Origin: Xylocopa sonorina
Taxonomy: Eukaryota > Arthropoda > Insecta > Hymenoptera > Apidae
DNA length: 64,000 nt
NCBI RefSeq assembly: GCF_050948175.1
Contig: NC_135199.1
Span: 11,536,501-11,600,500 of the forward strand
Direction of reading: 5' to 3'
Each line of letters starts with the position of its first letter. The first letter of the stretch is position 1. The translations under genes and the position numbers were made by a program. Shown piece after piece: positions 22,601 to 35,578 of the stretch. A model generated the notes under the pieces. It was not told the DNA's origin. It ran no database searches and saw nothing but the letters and a program-made list of their open reading frames with translations.

Positions 22601-25600
22601 TTTAGCTCTCTGAATAATTTCTCTCGGTAAATAGTGGATTGATTCGTATCGATGGAACGATTTTTATTAACCGTTCCCTTCTTTCGACCCCTGTCATCGC
22701 GTATCGCGATGGCTACTTTAACATTTCAGCATCGCGATGGTCAATAGCCCTGAGTCAGAGTGTTCGGTAAACAGTGAGTCTCTACAATCGAGATTGCGAT
22801 CGAGTCTACACGCGCAATTGTACAAAACTATCGTCAAGGTTTTGCCAACCGTCATGCGAATGAAGATTTTTCTCCATCTATTATTAGAGCTCTCATCATC
22901 GGTCAATCAAAATTCTAGGCAACGAAATCCGTTTTACTTCTCGTCGACTATCTTCCTGCTTTTTTTCTCGCTCGACGAGGAGCGTTTGCTTCTCGGTAAG
23001 GTCGAAATCAGAATTACTTAGCATGATCCACGGTTGCCGAACGATTGCGTGCAGTCAGCTTTATTTATGGCCCCGAGGTCAGCCGATTTGGCGTATTAAG
23101 AGTTACATTTTTATTGGCCTTGCCGCCTAGTCTTTTTTGCTCCGCTCGAATCGATTTACGATGCTGCTTATCGTCGCGCGGTGAAGCACAGATCCTCGAT
23201 CCGAGACTGGATTTAATTCATTTCTGCCTCTCGATAATTCTAATCTCATTATGACTCTCGTTAAAATCAGAACTCATGCGATCGTTATATCGAATCCCTC
23301 CAATATCGGAATGCTTCCTAATTCCAGAGTAATTCACCGACAACAAACATCAATACCCAAAGCACGCCCCGTTCAAGTTCGTTTCCACGACAGTTATCAA
23401 AAGCAACTCTGCTCGAACGCAACGTACGCGATGCGAAAATCGAATACATAAGTCGATTACCAAAAATAATCCTACACTACGGCCCCAAAGCCTCACGATC
23501 CCGCGTTTCATCGTCGTCCGTCCGCGATCCTCGCGAAGCGCCACCCTCACCTCGAACACCCTTCGCTCCTTGGCCGGTCCGTGCGCCGTCTCGTAGAACG
23601 CGAGCTTTTTTCAACCGTTTGAGCCACGCTCGCGTCGCAGATATATCGCTGAGGCGAGGTGCCCGCGGAAATGAAAATCACCGTTGCGCGAGACACGTGG
23701 ACAGGGTGGTCGTTGATTGTCAGCGGGTTGCAACGCCGGGAGCAGCCGGTGCGAGCGAGAGAGGGAGGGGCCGGTTACTTAGGCAGCCGGCAGGGTTGTC
23801 GGCGGGAGTTGCGGGATACGGGGTTGCCAGGTTCGGCGGGTGGCAGCCCGGGTGGAAACACGCGAACGATCCTCTGATCCCCTCGCGAGATATCGGCCAC
23901 TCACTCACGCGTCCGCCGACGGCCCTAGCCGCGCCGCAACACGCTGCCCTGCCTGCCTGACCGCTAGCTAGCTTGCTTGCTTGCTTGCTGCTTTGCTTGC
24001 TTGCTTGCTTGCTTGCCTGCTTGCTTGGTTGGTCAGTCGTTCCGTACTACCTACGCTCGCAAACCGAACGATCCACACCTCGTGCTCCTTCGCTCTGTTT
24101 CTCATCGTACTCGAGTACACGTAGGTGTGCTTTCGGGCATTTTCGAGACTAGCTGTTCTCTAGACGTTCGTCTAATCTTTGGTACAGCTCTTGGGTATAG
24201 GTTAAGTAAGGAAAAGGGGTTTAGAATTGGTTCAGTAGGTTGGGAGACCTGATTGAGACGCGAGTACCTATCGCAGCCATTTTTGTTGGGTTGTAATCGC
24301 GGGATCAGAGAATTTCTGAACCGTGAACGTGTTAATAGAAGCGATCATGTTAGCAATCAAGAGATACAAGGTGGTTACAAAAAACAGTACGGAGAGGTAA
24401 TTATGCTTTTAACGAGACGTCCTTCTAGGTATGATCGTAGAACTTTATTAATTATTAGGCGGGTTTCTGTTTGTCGTATCTAGCAGCGTGCTGTCAATGT
24501 TTGATATGTATTTGTTTACATATCGTCTTTGCTGTCACGGTTTTTGTCGAAATATTTTAGTCAGCGAAATTCCGTTTTTCTTCATAAAATTTTTGAAAAC
24601 TTCGATCCTAGTTAATTAACTCGTCATGCTTTCTTCGTATCGGTCGACTTTCGCTGGGCGCTGTCGATGCCTCTCTTTCTGCGTTCATCCTCGTCCCCTT
24701 CCACAGTTTTTTTTTCTCCTTTTAACCATCTTAGATCGTACACAGTTCGTCCTTTCTATTTTCCCGTCCGCTCGTGACGCTCGTACTCTACGTTTTTCTC
24801 GCTCTCTTCCTGCTCATTATAATCATAACGTTATCCATCGACGTTTAGGCTCCCGATAATCCGGTTTCACTGCGCACAGGAAACTCGTCAATCGTATCGC
24901 CGTGGTGTTATTCCATTTTTATGCTCTTGCTCTTCAGTAAACATTCCTTGCTCATCGCGACTGTCCTTCTCGCTTGCCAGTAATTTCTGCTATTTTTGTC
25001 CGACTTATTCTTTCCGCGTAAAAGACTTTTTCTTCACTCAAGCGTTCTCTTATCCTTCTCCTCGATCGATTTTTTAATGTACCAGAATCGTTTACCATTT
25101 CACCGGAAGAAACGCAGCAGAGGGTTTCAGCCCTCCTCTCCCTCTTCGTCGACAAAATTTTCGTATCTCTTCTACGACCATACAACGTCCCTCTCTTACT
25201 GTCATCTATCGCTATTTCTTTTCGCAACGTGATCGAGCCACTTTCTAATTTTTTCTCCCCGAACAGCTACTCTTTTTGTCGCAATAAATCATAACAAGTT
25301 TAACAACCTTCTAATTGGTCGCAAAATTAAGGCTGTCAGAAGTGTGAATTCGATTATTCCGTTTCCTGGTGGGAATGTCCAGTCCTATTAACCGTTTTCG
25401 AGCGAGATTTCCGGTATCAGTTGTCCGTTTCGAAAAAGGCGCGGCGAGGAGCAATCGTCGAGCAATTGATAAAGTCGATTCGGAGGTCGGCTCGATACGT
25501 GACGCGACGTCGTAAAGGAGTATAGCGCAAGGAATCTAACCGTGTATTACACGATGCAACGTAAACGGGCGAGGCTCGTGGACGGACGAAAGCGTGCAAT

Positions 25601-28600
25601 CAACTCTGCGGCTTGTACTATTCGGAAGCGACGCGAAATGTGCCGTAAAACTGGCGGAATGGCATAAACACGGCAACCAAGTCGGCGAGCAACGATTCGT
25701 TGCCGCTACCATCTGAATTTTTCCACCCTGGGTCTGGTTCAGGCGAAGCGGGCTCCAGTTCGCCACATCTCGCAATAATATTTCAAGCTGGGAACCTTGT
25801 TCAACGATTGCTTCGATCTTGAACACGAGTTTCTTCCACGTTTGTTATTTCTAACGTGTTCTTGGCTCGGCTTGTCCTCAGTTTAAATTTATACGATCCT
25901 ATTCGTTTCAATCGTTATTGAATTAATTGTAAAATATTGTCAACAGGAAGTGAATGTTGTTTCCCACACCGAGCAATGCATGCACAATTATATTCTTCGG
26001 ACAAATCAATTTTTTTCTCCATAAATATGGAAAACGCAGCACGCTCCCATGCGTGCGCGTATCGTTGTTAAATAATAAAAATGGCAAGGCAACGCGTCGT
26101 TCTCGAGAACTAGCACGAATCGACGGATCGTAGGATATCGTGTACAGGGTGTTGCTTATTTGTTCCGCTCTTTCTTCCTCCGGTGGGTTGGCCAATCCCG
26201 CTATTGATTACGAGAGAGAAGAAATCGAGTGGTATATGATAAATCGGCACGGCTGACAGGCTCGTGACGCTCGATCCACCTCTCTCTCCTACTTATCGCT
26301 GCCCTCCTTCTCTCGCGTAGGGTGGTCCGCAGTCTGCGTCCCCATAGAGACCTCGTGGACCCCATGGAACGCATTATGGAAGCACCGAGGGAAAAAGCCA
26401 AGCTATTGTGTGCCCCTGGCCAACCAAAAAACTTCGCCAACCAAAATCTACCGAAATCTCCCTCCCCCTTTCCGCTCTGCTCCGCCCATATCGTTATTTC
26501 GATTCAAGCTACCTCTCATCTGGGATTGCGCAGCACCCTTCGAACGAGAGTTCGCGTTAGCTCGATAAGAACTTCGTCTAGGAATATTAGACGTGCTACG
26601 CTCTCAGACGAAATAAAACTCCAATCGCTTCTCTCCTACAGTTGCAGTAAGTCGGAAGAATTGTCCCTTCGCCCCCTCGATTCGAAAGTGAGTTAAATTA
26701 CAATCCGAAGGCAAGGTTAGAAATAGTAAAAGGCTACCAGTAATGTATCATAGGAACGATATCAATTACAGAGTGTATCGATAACGTCGATGGCGGTCAC
26801 GGTTCCCTAATCTCATCGCAACCACCACCGTGAGATCGTTCGATTCCATTCCCGCGTGGAGATCGCGGGGGCAGGAAGCTAGGCGGCGGCGGTGGCGTAA
26901 AAAGGGGTTGCGCGGCACCGAAGCCGCGCACCGTTTCGTTTGCATGTCCCGGCGTAATAAGCGTCACCCCCGGTGACTTCTCGGCCGGTGTTATTAATTC
27001 GATTATAATGAGCTATTAAGCGAAACGCTGGTAATCCTGACAAGCTCCGTTCAACGTGCTAGGCTTAGCCACTCGAGCCAGGCGATCGCCTCCGGCCCCC
27101 GGTTCGTTGTTAAGCAAATTACCAGATGGGGTGGAAGGCCTACGAGAGGTAGGCTTGTCGCTCTCCTCTTCGCGCTTTTTACGACGCCTTCGTTTCAATC
27201 TTCGCGTCTCGTCCGGGACCTTCTCGGATTTTCTGCTCGAGAGTGTTTATCGAGCTCGGATTAGTATTTCAAGGGGCGTCGTTTCGAGAGATAATACGAT
27301 GCAAAGTGAAGGAAATACTTGGACGATTAGACATTCGAATGATGTAATGGGTAATGTGCATGCGGAATTAGTCGATTGAAATATCGAGACGATCGATGTA
27401 AAATAAAGATGATCGCAGCGCGATCCTTTGCGATTGTATGGCAATTTCTTGGAACTTTTATTGTTCGCTTTTGCTTCAATGTCTGGTACAGCTTTCATTG
27501 CAAGAAATATCTAACCGATCGGATCTATTAAACCAATGGGTGGAATTCCTACTGCTGCTCGACGAGTCATTACAGTTGAAATTCCTTGCTCCATTTTCCT
27601 GTTTATATAATAGGAAGCTGGTATAATATTCTCGTGGAAAATGCCTTTATGTGTTCGCAACTGGTAAAACGGGACGAGGAAATCGGCTTTAAGTCGTCGG
27701 AATTCGATTGATCGCGAAGCGATAATAACCATCGTGCTGGTTTATTCATGAAGTTTTTAAGGGTTCGACAACGAATCGCCGTCGATCTACGTTTCATGTT
27801 GCACATGAAATCACCTGTTTTTCCGCTCATTTTCGTTTGCCACGTTTATAATTAGCCGTCCGCGTATGCTAATTATCGGGTGTTCGACAACTCTGATCGT
27901 ACGCTTTCGACTCAGATCTATCCACGATAAATTGTCCATCTGTCAGATTCAGTTGCCGCTTTGCGTAACTAACGTACGTAAGTGATCGTAATGCGTGTTA
28001 CACGCATTTTTTTGCCGCCCGTTATCACCTTCGCCCCTCCCGTTATTAATATTCCTTTTTCGTTTCGCGTTTAATGCTCAAACGTTCGATAACTTGGACG
28101 GATTAGATTTTTACTTAAGAACGGTCGTACGTGCCACGAAAATGTATCGCTTTTTAATTAAAGCCTTCAGGCGACGCGATACCAGTTATCGGCCTGCCGT
28201 CTCTCTCTCTCTCTCTCTCGAAATAATCAGATAACTCGAGTGCAAGTATTTCGTTCTTAACCGCGAATCTTATCAGGGCTTTTCGATATCTTTCGTGACT
28301 ACCATCGAATCCAGCGCGAGCGATAAATCTTGTTTGCAATCGCGACAGAACACTTTTCGCCCCGTATCCTTTGGCATTTGTAAACAAATAATCGAACGGG
28401 ATCGATTTTGGAGAACGCTCGAGGAGAACGATGACGTTCCGCATCCGTTTCGATTTTTACACGATACCAAACGTTCGATTGCCCGCGATTCTATTTTTAA
28501 TCCCCACGAAACGGCTTACGTTGGCGGACACTTGGAGACCAGATCGAAACGCGACGGATACACCCCGGTGAAATAATCGAGAGTAATTCCGTAGGCGAGA

Positions 28601-31175
28601 AAGATAGGACGTCGAGCGGTTCGCAAGCGGTTGATTTATGGTCGTTCGGCAGCGATATTCTCGTAAAAGCTCGATGTATCTTCTGCTAGGCGGTGCTTTC
28701 CTGTGCATAATCTTATCAGCCCCGTTTACGACTGTCGCATAGCCGTAAATACCAGCTAAATAACACCGGGGACAATATAAATACCGATAAATTTCCCTTC
28801 TATCTCGGGAGAGGCCCGTTATCGGACGGTCTATCGAATCTTGATTTGTACTCGGCTCACCGGTATCCGTGTAGGTGTTTCTTTTCTACGTGAACACTAT
28901 TTGTACTTCACGCCGGTACATATTTGCCGCGCACCAACTTTGTCGCCCTGCCACCGTTCCCTGTTTCCTGTTCTCTCTTCGTGGATTCCCCGAACGCGAG
29001 AGATAATTATGGACTAGGACGCCGTTTATCGCGGCTATCGACGGGTCAGCTTTTTAATTCGGCGCGCAGACACTGGTATCTGAAGTGCCGTCGCGATGTC
29101 GCAAATCATCGTCGAGGAACGCTTGTTTTGATTCTGGGTTCGGATAATCGCTCTCTTATCGATTATTGCCCTTCGATCGACCACGTTCGTTCGTCGAGGA
29201 TAAAGAAATCTTCGAAAATTTTGGGGGCACGATTCACGTAGACGGAACAGAGTCGGAGAATTTCAGCGAAGATTCGATAATTTCGAGCGGAGCGAGGGTC
29301 GCGAAAGTATGGAGAAACTCGGATTGGCGGAGGAGCACGTGCAGGACCGACGGTGTCCGTCGAACCGGAATTACGTGTCACGATTTATTAATCTCGTTAG
29401 GCGCAGTTTGCTGTTTCGAAGGCAGTAGGTCGTCGGCCAACAAATACGTCACATTTCGGTTGTCCGTCAATCTTAATTGAATTCAGTGTACAGGCGAAAA
29501 CCTCCTCGGCATCGCTGGCAGCGGCTCGCGGCGGCGACGGCCATTCGAGATGCACGAACTTGTGTAAAGTGTCGTCAACGAGCCGCAATTGGGTCGTGTC
29601 GCGACACTTAAGCGTTACAAATTGTTCTTCCAAGAACTCGCGCTGACTAACCGGGAAGAAACGACGGAGAAGCTCGTGAAGAAGAAAAACCGTGTTTCCC
29701 TCGTTGCATCGCTTTCGTTGGAACCCTCGAGGAGTCAGAGGTTAGAGTTCCATCGGGGACGTTTGGCGCCGCGCGAAATTCAAGACACGCGGGAGACTTT
29801 GAACGACGATCGTTTGAAACGTGAAAAAAGCTTCGATCGAGGGAAAGACTCGTTCAGATACCATTACCCACGTGTATCGAACGCTCAATGTCAAACATTC
29901 GAATGGTTAGCCTACATTCGTTCACATTAATCATTGATAACCCAAATAAAGTCATCGACGGATGGAGCCCTGCGACCAACGGTAGCTCTTTCCCATCGGA
30001 TCCTCGATCGACCATTAATTCTCTGGCAAGTAGATAGCGATCGAGAGTGGACAGACACGACTCTCCGCCGCTGGGTCTATTCGGCCTGAACTACATGGCC
30101 GCCACTCGATAAACAGAAGCTAACGAGCTTCCACCAATTCCCCCCTCGAGCAAGTACTCGGTCCTCTCATCGGAATTCGAAACGAATCGTCGTGCGTCTA
30201 CGTACCAACAGGCTTTGGGACGTTCCTCTTCACTTGCATCCACTTGTACGTGGGCACGTGCGGCTGTTGCTGCTGCTGTTGTTGCTGCTGCGGCTGAGGG
30301 TGGTGCCCGTGGGGATGCTGTTGATGATGGTGTCCGTGCCCGTGCTGGTGCGGATGTTGAGCATGCCCCGGCTGTTGTAGCACGTGGTAGCTCGTCGGAT
30401 CTGGGTTTTCCTCCTTGTAATGACCAGCGGAATGCCCGGGGTAATCGTTCTGTCGGATCTGGGGGTGATAGTGAAGCGAGTCCTCCGGCGTTGGTAACTG
30501 ATGAAGATAGTTGGTGGTGCCAGCGACCGGTAGCTGATAGTCAGGCTCGTGGTGGTGATGGTGATGGTGGTGGTGTTGACTAGAAGACTGATGGTGCAAC
30601 TGCTGCTCGTGGTCCGTCCTCGAGTGGGCGGCGGCTACCATCGGGCTCTGGTGGATACCGTTCCCCGATGGTGGAGCGGAATGATGGTGATGGTGATGAT
30701 CGTCCCTGTAGGCCGCCTGCTGGACGTGGTAACTCTGGTGCGGGTCCATGGACCCGTGGGACCCGTTCGCATGCTGATGCTGTTGGCCAGCGTACGAGGA
30801 GGAGGCGGTGGTCGCGTAGTCGAGGTTCGTGTAGCTCAGCCCATTCTCGGATGAGATGATCGCGGTCGTGGGAACGTCCTCGTGGAGAACGGCCGCCGTC
30901 GGCGAGTAGAAGCCCTGCGGTGGCGTCCCTGAGGAGGCGGCGGTCGACTCCGCGGCCAGGTAGCTCTCCGAGGAAGAGGAAGAATAAGGGGAGACGGCGG
31001 TCTGAGGGAAGTAGTGGGTCGGGGCTAGTTCCGGCGAGGCCGGTACGGGCACGTGTCCACCGACGGACACGGGCTGATGATGATGATGATGATTTCCTTG
31101 ACCCGTGCATACGTAGTTCGGGTATGAGTCAGGCTTGCCATAAGTTCCGTACATGCCCATGTCCATCATCATCAT
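16624..31175 (-). CDS. lab: Hox gene labial
   Basis: Two coding exons, 30206-31175 and 16624-17114, with a 13,091-bp phase-1 intron; the product is 486 residues. The start MMMMDMGMYGTYG is the first ATG after an in-frame TGA nine codons upstream. Exon 1 is rich in His, Gln, Ser and Tyr, with His runs of up to nine, and ends in the labial hexapeptide region TYKWMQVKRNVPKP (YKWM codons 30237-30248), which contacts the cofactor Extradenticle. Exon 2 holds the homeodomain (16795-16974), with TGRTNFTNKQLTELEKEFHF and KIWFQNRRMKQKKR, diagnostic of the Hox1/labial class, then a Ser/Thr-rich tail ending STKD. Labial is a nuclear transcription factor patterning the intercalary head segment and midgut. 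In Drosophila it acts with EXD/HTH on its own enhancer. It is transcribed in the same direction as pb, about 19.5 kb away. Confidence 0.97.
16795..16974 (-). other. lab: labial homeobox
   Basis: This interval encodes 60 residues from NNTGRTNF to QKKRM, uninterrupted by an intron. Helix 3 reads NETQVKIWFQNRRMKQKK with the invariant W48, F49, N51 and R53. The N-terminal arm NNTGRTNFT is typical of labial/Hox1 proteins. Confidence 0.97.
17111..17117 (-). other. lab: Tandem (NAGNAG) splice acceptor of labial exon 2
   Basis: The minus strand reads TTGCAGCAGTAAAG. Splicing after the first AG (exon start 17114) gives PV-A-VKTNP. Splicing after the second (exon start 17111) gives PV-VKTNP. Both keep frame with the phase-1 donor at 30205, so the isoforms would differ by one alanine between the hexapeptide and the homeodomain. 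Confidence 0.6.
18078..18110. repeat. Perfect 12-bp inverted repeat with a 9-nt loop
   Basis: ACGGATGTTTTC (18078-18089) is followed after nine bases by its exact reverse complement GAAAACATCCGT (18099-18110). It lies in the labial intron about 1 kb from the homeobox exon. Confidence 0.85.
23970..24030. repeat. GCTT tetranucleotide microsatellite
   Basis: Imperfect (GCTT)n tract within the labial intron, interrupted by GCTGCTTT and GCCT variants. Confidence 0.9.
28199..28219. repeat. CT dinucleotide microsatellite
   Basis: About ten uninterrupted CT units inside the labial intron. GA/CT runs are also possible GAGA-factor sites. Confidence 0.9.
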
Positions 31176-31944
31176 CCTCGTGGCGGTGAGGCGAATACAT
31201 CAATTGGCCACCTGCTGCCGGGCCACCAGCGTGTCCTTCGGTGCGCGCACTCTGTACCGTGGGGATGGTGCAGGGCGGAACGGTGGAGATAGATGGAGAA
31301 AGTGAGGGAGGGAGAGAGCAGCTCGCCAAGAAGATTAACCGGGAGCAATTACTTTAGTAGTTTACATGGCGACTGATAGCTGCCACTATTGGCCGGTAAC
31401 ACTTTGCTCGTCGATCTTAACCAGTTTAAGTGGCGGCTGATTGGAAGATTGTAACACAGATCTCACACAGATTGACACACTTCTCTGTTTTAAAAGTCCC
31501 GAGTGTACGTTGTCACCAGTAGCGGTTCTAACGGTGTCCCACTGGAGCTCGAGGACGGTGATGAACCGCGCCGTGGAATCCGTTCGCATCTACCCTTAAA
31601 CGCGTACTCCCGGTAGCCGAGGGTCGGCGTTAACCAACCGTTGAACCTCGGTCGACGGAAATATCCTCTATAATGATCGCGAACACGCGAGAGATCCCGA
31701 GGCAGATCCGCGACACGCCAGTGGACGCGGGAACGCGTCGTTGCTCGCGCGAGTATCGTGGAAAGAGCGGACGCGTAGCCGTCGATCCGGTCGACGAGGG
31801 CCCCTGAAGTGGACTGGCTAGGTGGACTGGCCTGGCGGAAGGCGGCACGGTCGAAGGCTGCACGCAGGTGAGATCGCGAGCCGCAGGGGTCTGGTATGTT
31901 CAGACCCCTCTCGCCTTTCTCTCGCGCCCCACAGCCGCTCTATC

Positions 31945-32031
31945 CCTCTCTCGTTCTCTTCCTCTCCCATTCACTTCTCACTCTCTCTTTCTCCTTTTCT
32001 CTCTCGCTCTCTCTCTCTCTCTCTCTCCCCC
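31945..32031. repeat. Pyrimidine/CT-rich tract upstream of labial
   Basis: CT-rich run that becomes pure (CT)n near 32010-32027, 0.8 kb upstream of the labial start codon. As GA on the minus strand it could bind GAGA factor in the labial promoter region; that is an inference. Confidence 0.7.
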
Positions 32032-32200
32032 ATTAGATTCTCTGGGAAACGCGTGGTGGTACGTATAGAACGTCGCTAAACGGAGGGAAGGGTGCTGCCT
32101 TCTCGAAACTGGGCGTGACCACGACGCCGGTCACGTGAGCGTCTCTGGGCGGAGCCAGCCAATCGGGAACGAGCCTGCGCGTCCGGCGTCCGTAGCCTCA

Positions 32201-32210
32201 TGATGGATCA
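32201..32210 (+). promoter_or_regulatory. EXD-LAB-like site TGATGGATCA
   Basis: Matches TGATNNAT, the composite PBC-Hox site, with the GG centre preferred by labial/Hox1. It is about 1.0 kb upstream of the labial ATG. One such 8-mer is not improbable by chance. Confidence 0.3.
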
Positions 32211-33048
32211 CCGAGCTAAATTTTATTTTTCCTACGGTCTTTTTATCTGGCACGCTGCAGTTGACACTTATCGCGGTTGGTAGAGGTAGCCGAGTATTAT
32301 ATCTCGGTGCCCACCTTCCAGGATATCCCGGGACCTTGCCTCCTAGCCTGTCTTCCCTTCCGAGCTTCCAGACCAGCGCCGCTCTTTTTCTCCTACGAGC
32401 CTCGCATCTCGTACCTCGTTTCTTTACCCATCTTTTCTCTTTTTTTTTCACTCCGCGACTGGTCCCCCTCTTCTCTCTTCTCCGTGTACACACGCGTGTC
32501 CCACCTGTCCTCGACAGGACACCACCGGGACGTCTCCTGCGCTTTCATTAACGCCTGACGGCTGATGGGTTAATTACGGGCCGCGAGATCTACGCCGCGC
32601 GAGTTCCACGAGTAGGGACAACTGTACGGACGAGCTTCCGCTTTGATCTTGATTCGATTTCGAAGTGCAATTAGAAACTCGAAACTTGAGAGTTCGCTTA
32701 GGTACTCGAGGAATATTTCTTTCGTTCGAAACGAATCGAACGCTCTTGCTCTTCACGCGATTCGCGAATCTGCAACGTCGATCGTAACGCGAATGTGATC
32801 ATTGGTTATATTTCTTAACGTTACGCAATGGCGATCCCACGAATCGCCCTCGAAGAAGCAGAACCTCGAAGGAGCCAGGCAGAAGGAGAGAGGAAGAGAG
32901 GACGAGCACGGTTCGGGGGACGCGCGTGACGGGCCCATGGGACGTCTCGTACCCCATGTGGGTTCAGTGACAGGATGACACATTCCGCCGTGAAAGTTTT
33001 AGGAGAGAGAGGCCCCGTATCAGCGGTTCAGTCAGAAGAGCTTATATC

Positions 33049-33063
33049 GAGGGCGCCACCTGC
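33049..33063 (-). promoter_or_regulatory. CTCF-like motif upstream of labial
   Basis: On the minus strand AGGTGGCGCC (33061-33052) matches the CTCF core, with about 13 of 15 positions of CCASYAGRKGGCRSY. It is 1.9 kb upstream of the labial start codon. Confidence 0.3.
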
Positions 33064-35557
33064 GGCCACCCGCGACATCCGCTCCGTCCCGTGCATCAGA
33101 TCAGGAAATCTTCATCTTGATCGAACTTCCCCGACGTCTCATAGTTCTGATTCTCGCTGTCGGCCGATCTTTTTCACCTGAACGCCCTCGTACACCGGTC
33201 CGCTCGTTCGTATCGCGCGTCGATATTCGTTAACCGGCTTCGCGTGTCTGACAACGTTCCTTGTTAATTGCCGCCAACTTTTTCGTTTCAGAACATTATT
33301 GCGCGCGTCTCCCTCCTCGTAAATTGTCGTCGACAGGTCGTCCACGATTTATTACTTGCCATCTCGAGGCGGGAGTGTTCTCAGAGCCTTTTTGTAAAAG
33401 AAATTCCGTGGAATTTTAAAGAAAATTGTTTAATAATTTGTTCCATGGAGTCGACATCGATCCAGCCGTTTCAAAGTTGCAACTTCTTTCGACGGCGAAG
33501 GAACGTGCCACGGGGCTCCGTCTCGAGTAGGCGATTGTTGCTCGATGAGGCGTGTGATTCGCCGTCTGAACGGTTCCAGCGTCGTTTAATGGAATTTTCC
33601 AGGATCAGACGGGTAAATTCGAGTTTAGCCAAGTCTAATGTCGGGATAAGTATCAGCGAACAGCCTCCACTTGGCCACCCTCCCCCCACCTGGACACGCG
33701 TAAACTTTACCTCCGGCTAATCCTCTTAAACAATTACAAACCAGTCGATCGGTCTGGTGCCTATCTCGTCCTGGCGCCACGCTGCGTTTTGACGTGGGAT
33801 GAGGCACCTGCATTGTCATGCTAAGCCGCAGTCGCCTTGCTGCAGTTCCCTTTTATCTGCGACCAACAACATCGCGTCCTCGTCTCTCCGTGGACCCAGC
33901 CTGGACTTTGCTCGTATCGAGCTTTTGGGGAGGCGAACTCGACTCTGGAGTTTTTCTCGCTCGAATTCTTTTCTTCCTCTCGACATGGAGATCCCAGACT
34001 GAAAACTAAGACTTTTGGACAGCGAAGCTCGCAGTGTGAAAGGGTTGCAGTCTTTTATGCGGAGTTGAAATCATTTTTCCATTGTTGTACAAGCTTTAAA
34101 TATCGCAACGACTTCTGTAATCGTAACAACTTGAGTTTCGATTACGTAGAATAGATGTGGTCCAAGAAACGCAGAGATTTCAAGTTATTCTGTTCTCACG
34201 TAGTCTGTAAATACTTCAAGTACCGTACATGCACTCGACAAGCACCGAAACATTCGATTCTCCCCAGAAATCCTCGAAACTCGCAGCTTATACGTTTCAT
34301 TTCTCGCGTCACGTCCAAAGGATCGTCTCGAGCGTCGATCCTCTTGTCAGTCAAACATCCAGTCACAACAATCCGGCGGGTGGTTGCCGATGGACAGACA
34401 GCTGTCCATTCAGACGAGAGAAACGCTTTCATTCTGCGTGGAGTTTGTCTTCGCAAAAGGTAGATAGTTGGCCATTATTCGGCTCATCGTCTCTATTCTA
34501 GCCCGTGGCGAAGGCAGAGGTCAGGAAGTCGCGCGAGATAAAAGGGTGAAAGCTCTCGGCTCCCGAATGGGCGGAATTCTTGACGAGAAGGCTGGCTTCC
34601 TCCGGGAACGGAGACCGCGCTCGCGCCTCTTCCCGCTCCGCCTTGATCTTAACGCAGAGCCCTCTTGCCAAACCCGTTACTTGCTTCCTACTTTACACGC
34701 GATTTTCGTCGACGTGCCTCCCTTATGCGGTCTGCGGATTACTGAAAACTGACGCTGTGCCCTTACGAGTTTTGGGGCTGATCGATCGTTAGCGCGGTGG
34801 TAGGTTGATAGATTAACATTGAGAAAGTGATATCTACGAGGGACTTGCGGATCGTCTCGAGAGGCGACGTCTGCAACGTGCTTTTTAGTTATCTAAGTGG
34901 AAACATTTTAATTAGCAGATGGAACTATTCTGTATGGATACAAGGTACGTTCGACTCTTCCGTGACCGTTATACTTTCCATCCATTCGATCATTCGCCAT
35001 CACAGAGACATTTGATCGTTCATTTTCAACCAACAAACTTCGCACCTCCGAGCAGACCTCTAATTCGAGCGACCCTAACTAACTTGGTCGTGGTAGATTC
35101 CTTGCTCCCTTGGCGCGTCCACGAGTTCCTTCGGCTACGCGGTGCAGATGTGCCTCTCTTTGAAACGGTACGCTGCAACTGTCATCGAGAACGCGTCAGA
35201 GAGATCGAAGTTCACCGCGCAACTATCGGATTGCACGGCGGGGTGAAATCACGGGCGGAGGGCGGCGGAATGGCATCGGCCCCGATCGATCTTCCGGCCC
35301 GAATTTTCCATAATTCCGGCCATTTTCGGAATGGCGGCCGGGGTTTTTGTATGCGGCTCGCATGGAATCGTAGCAGGGACATGGGAAAGCCCGCACAATG
35401 GAGTCATCGATCATTCTGTACGAGAGTTGCTCGATTGCTGCTCTAACCGTGCCGGCCTCTCGTTCGGCCCTTGCCCGACGTACGCCGCCCGTAATCGAGT
35501 GTGTTTACGGGATACTTCGACGAATGCACGCGAATCTAGCCGTCCCCTCTCGCCCCC

Positions 35558-35578
35558 GTTCGTTCGTTCGTTCGTTTC
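35558..35578. repeat. CGTT microsatellite
   Basis: Five tandem CGTT-type units. Too short to suggest a function. Confidence 0.75.

Larger units (their letters stand above)
17115..30205. other. labial intron (13.1 kb), no gene seen
   Basis: The donor is GTTG|GTACGT and the acceptor TTGCAG. The sequence is GC-richer and full of CpG. Open frames on both strands are short, Arg/Ser-rich and overlapping, as expected from non-coding DNA. It holds a perfect 12-bp inverted repeat (18078-18110), a GCTT-type repeat (23970-24030) and a CT repeat (28199-28219). No tRNA or mobile element was recognised. Confidence 0.6.
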
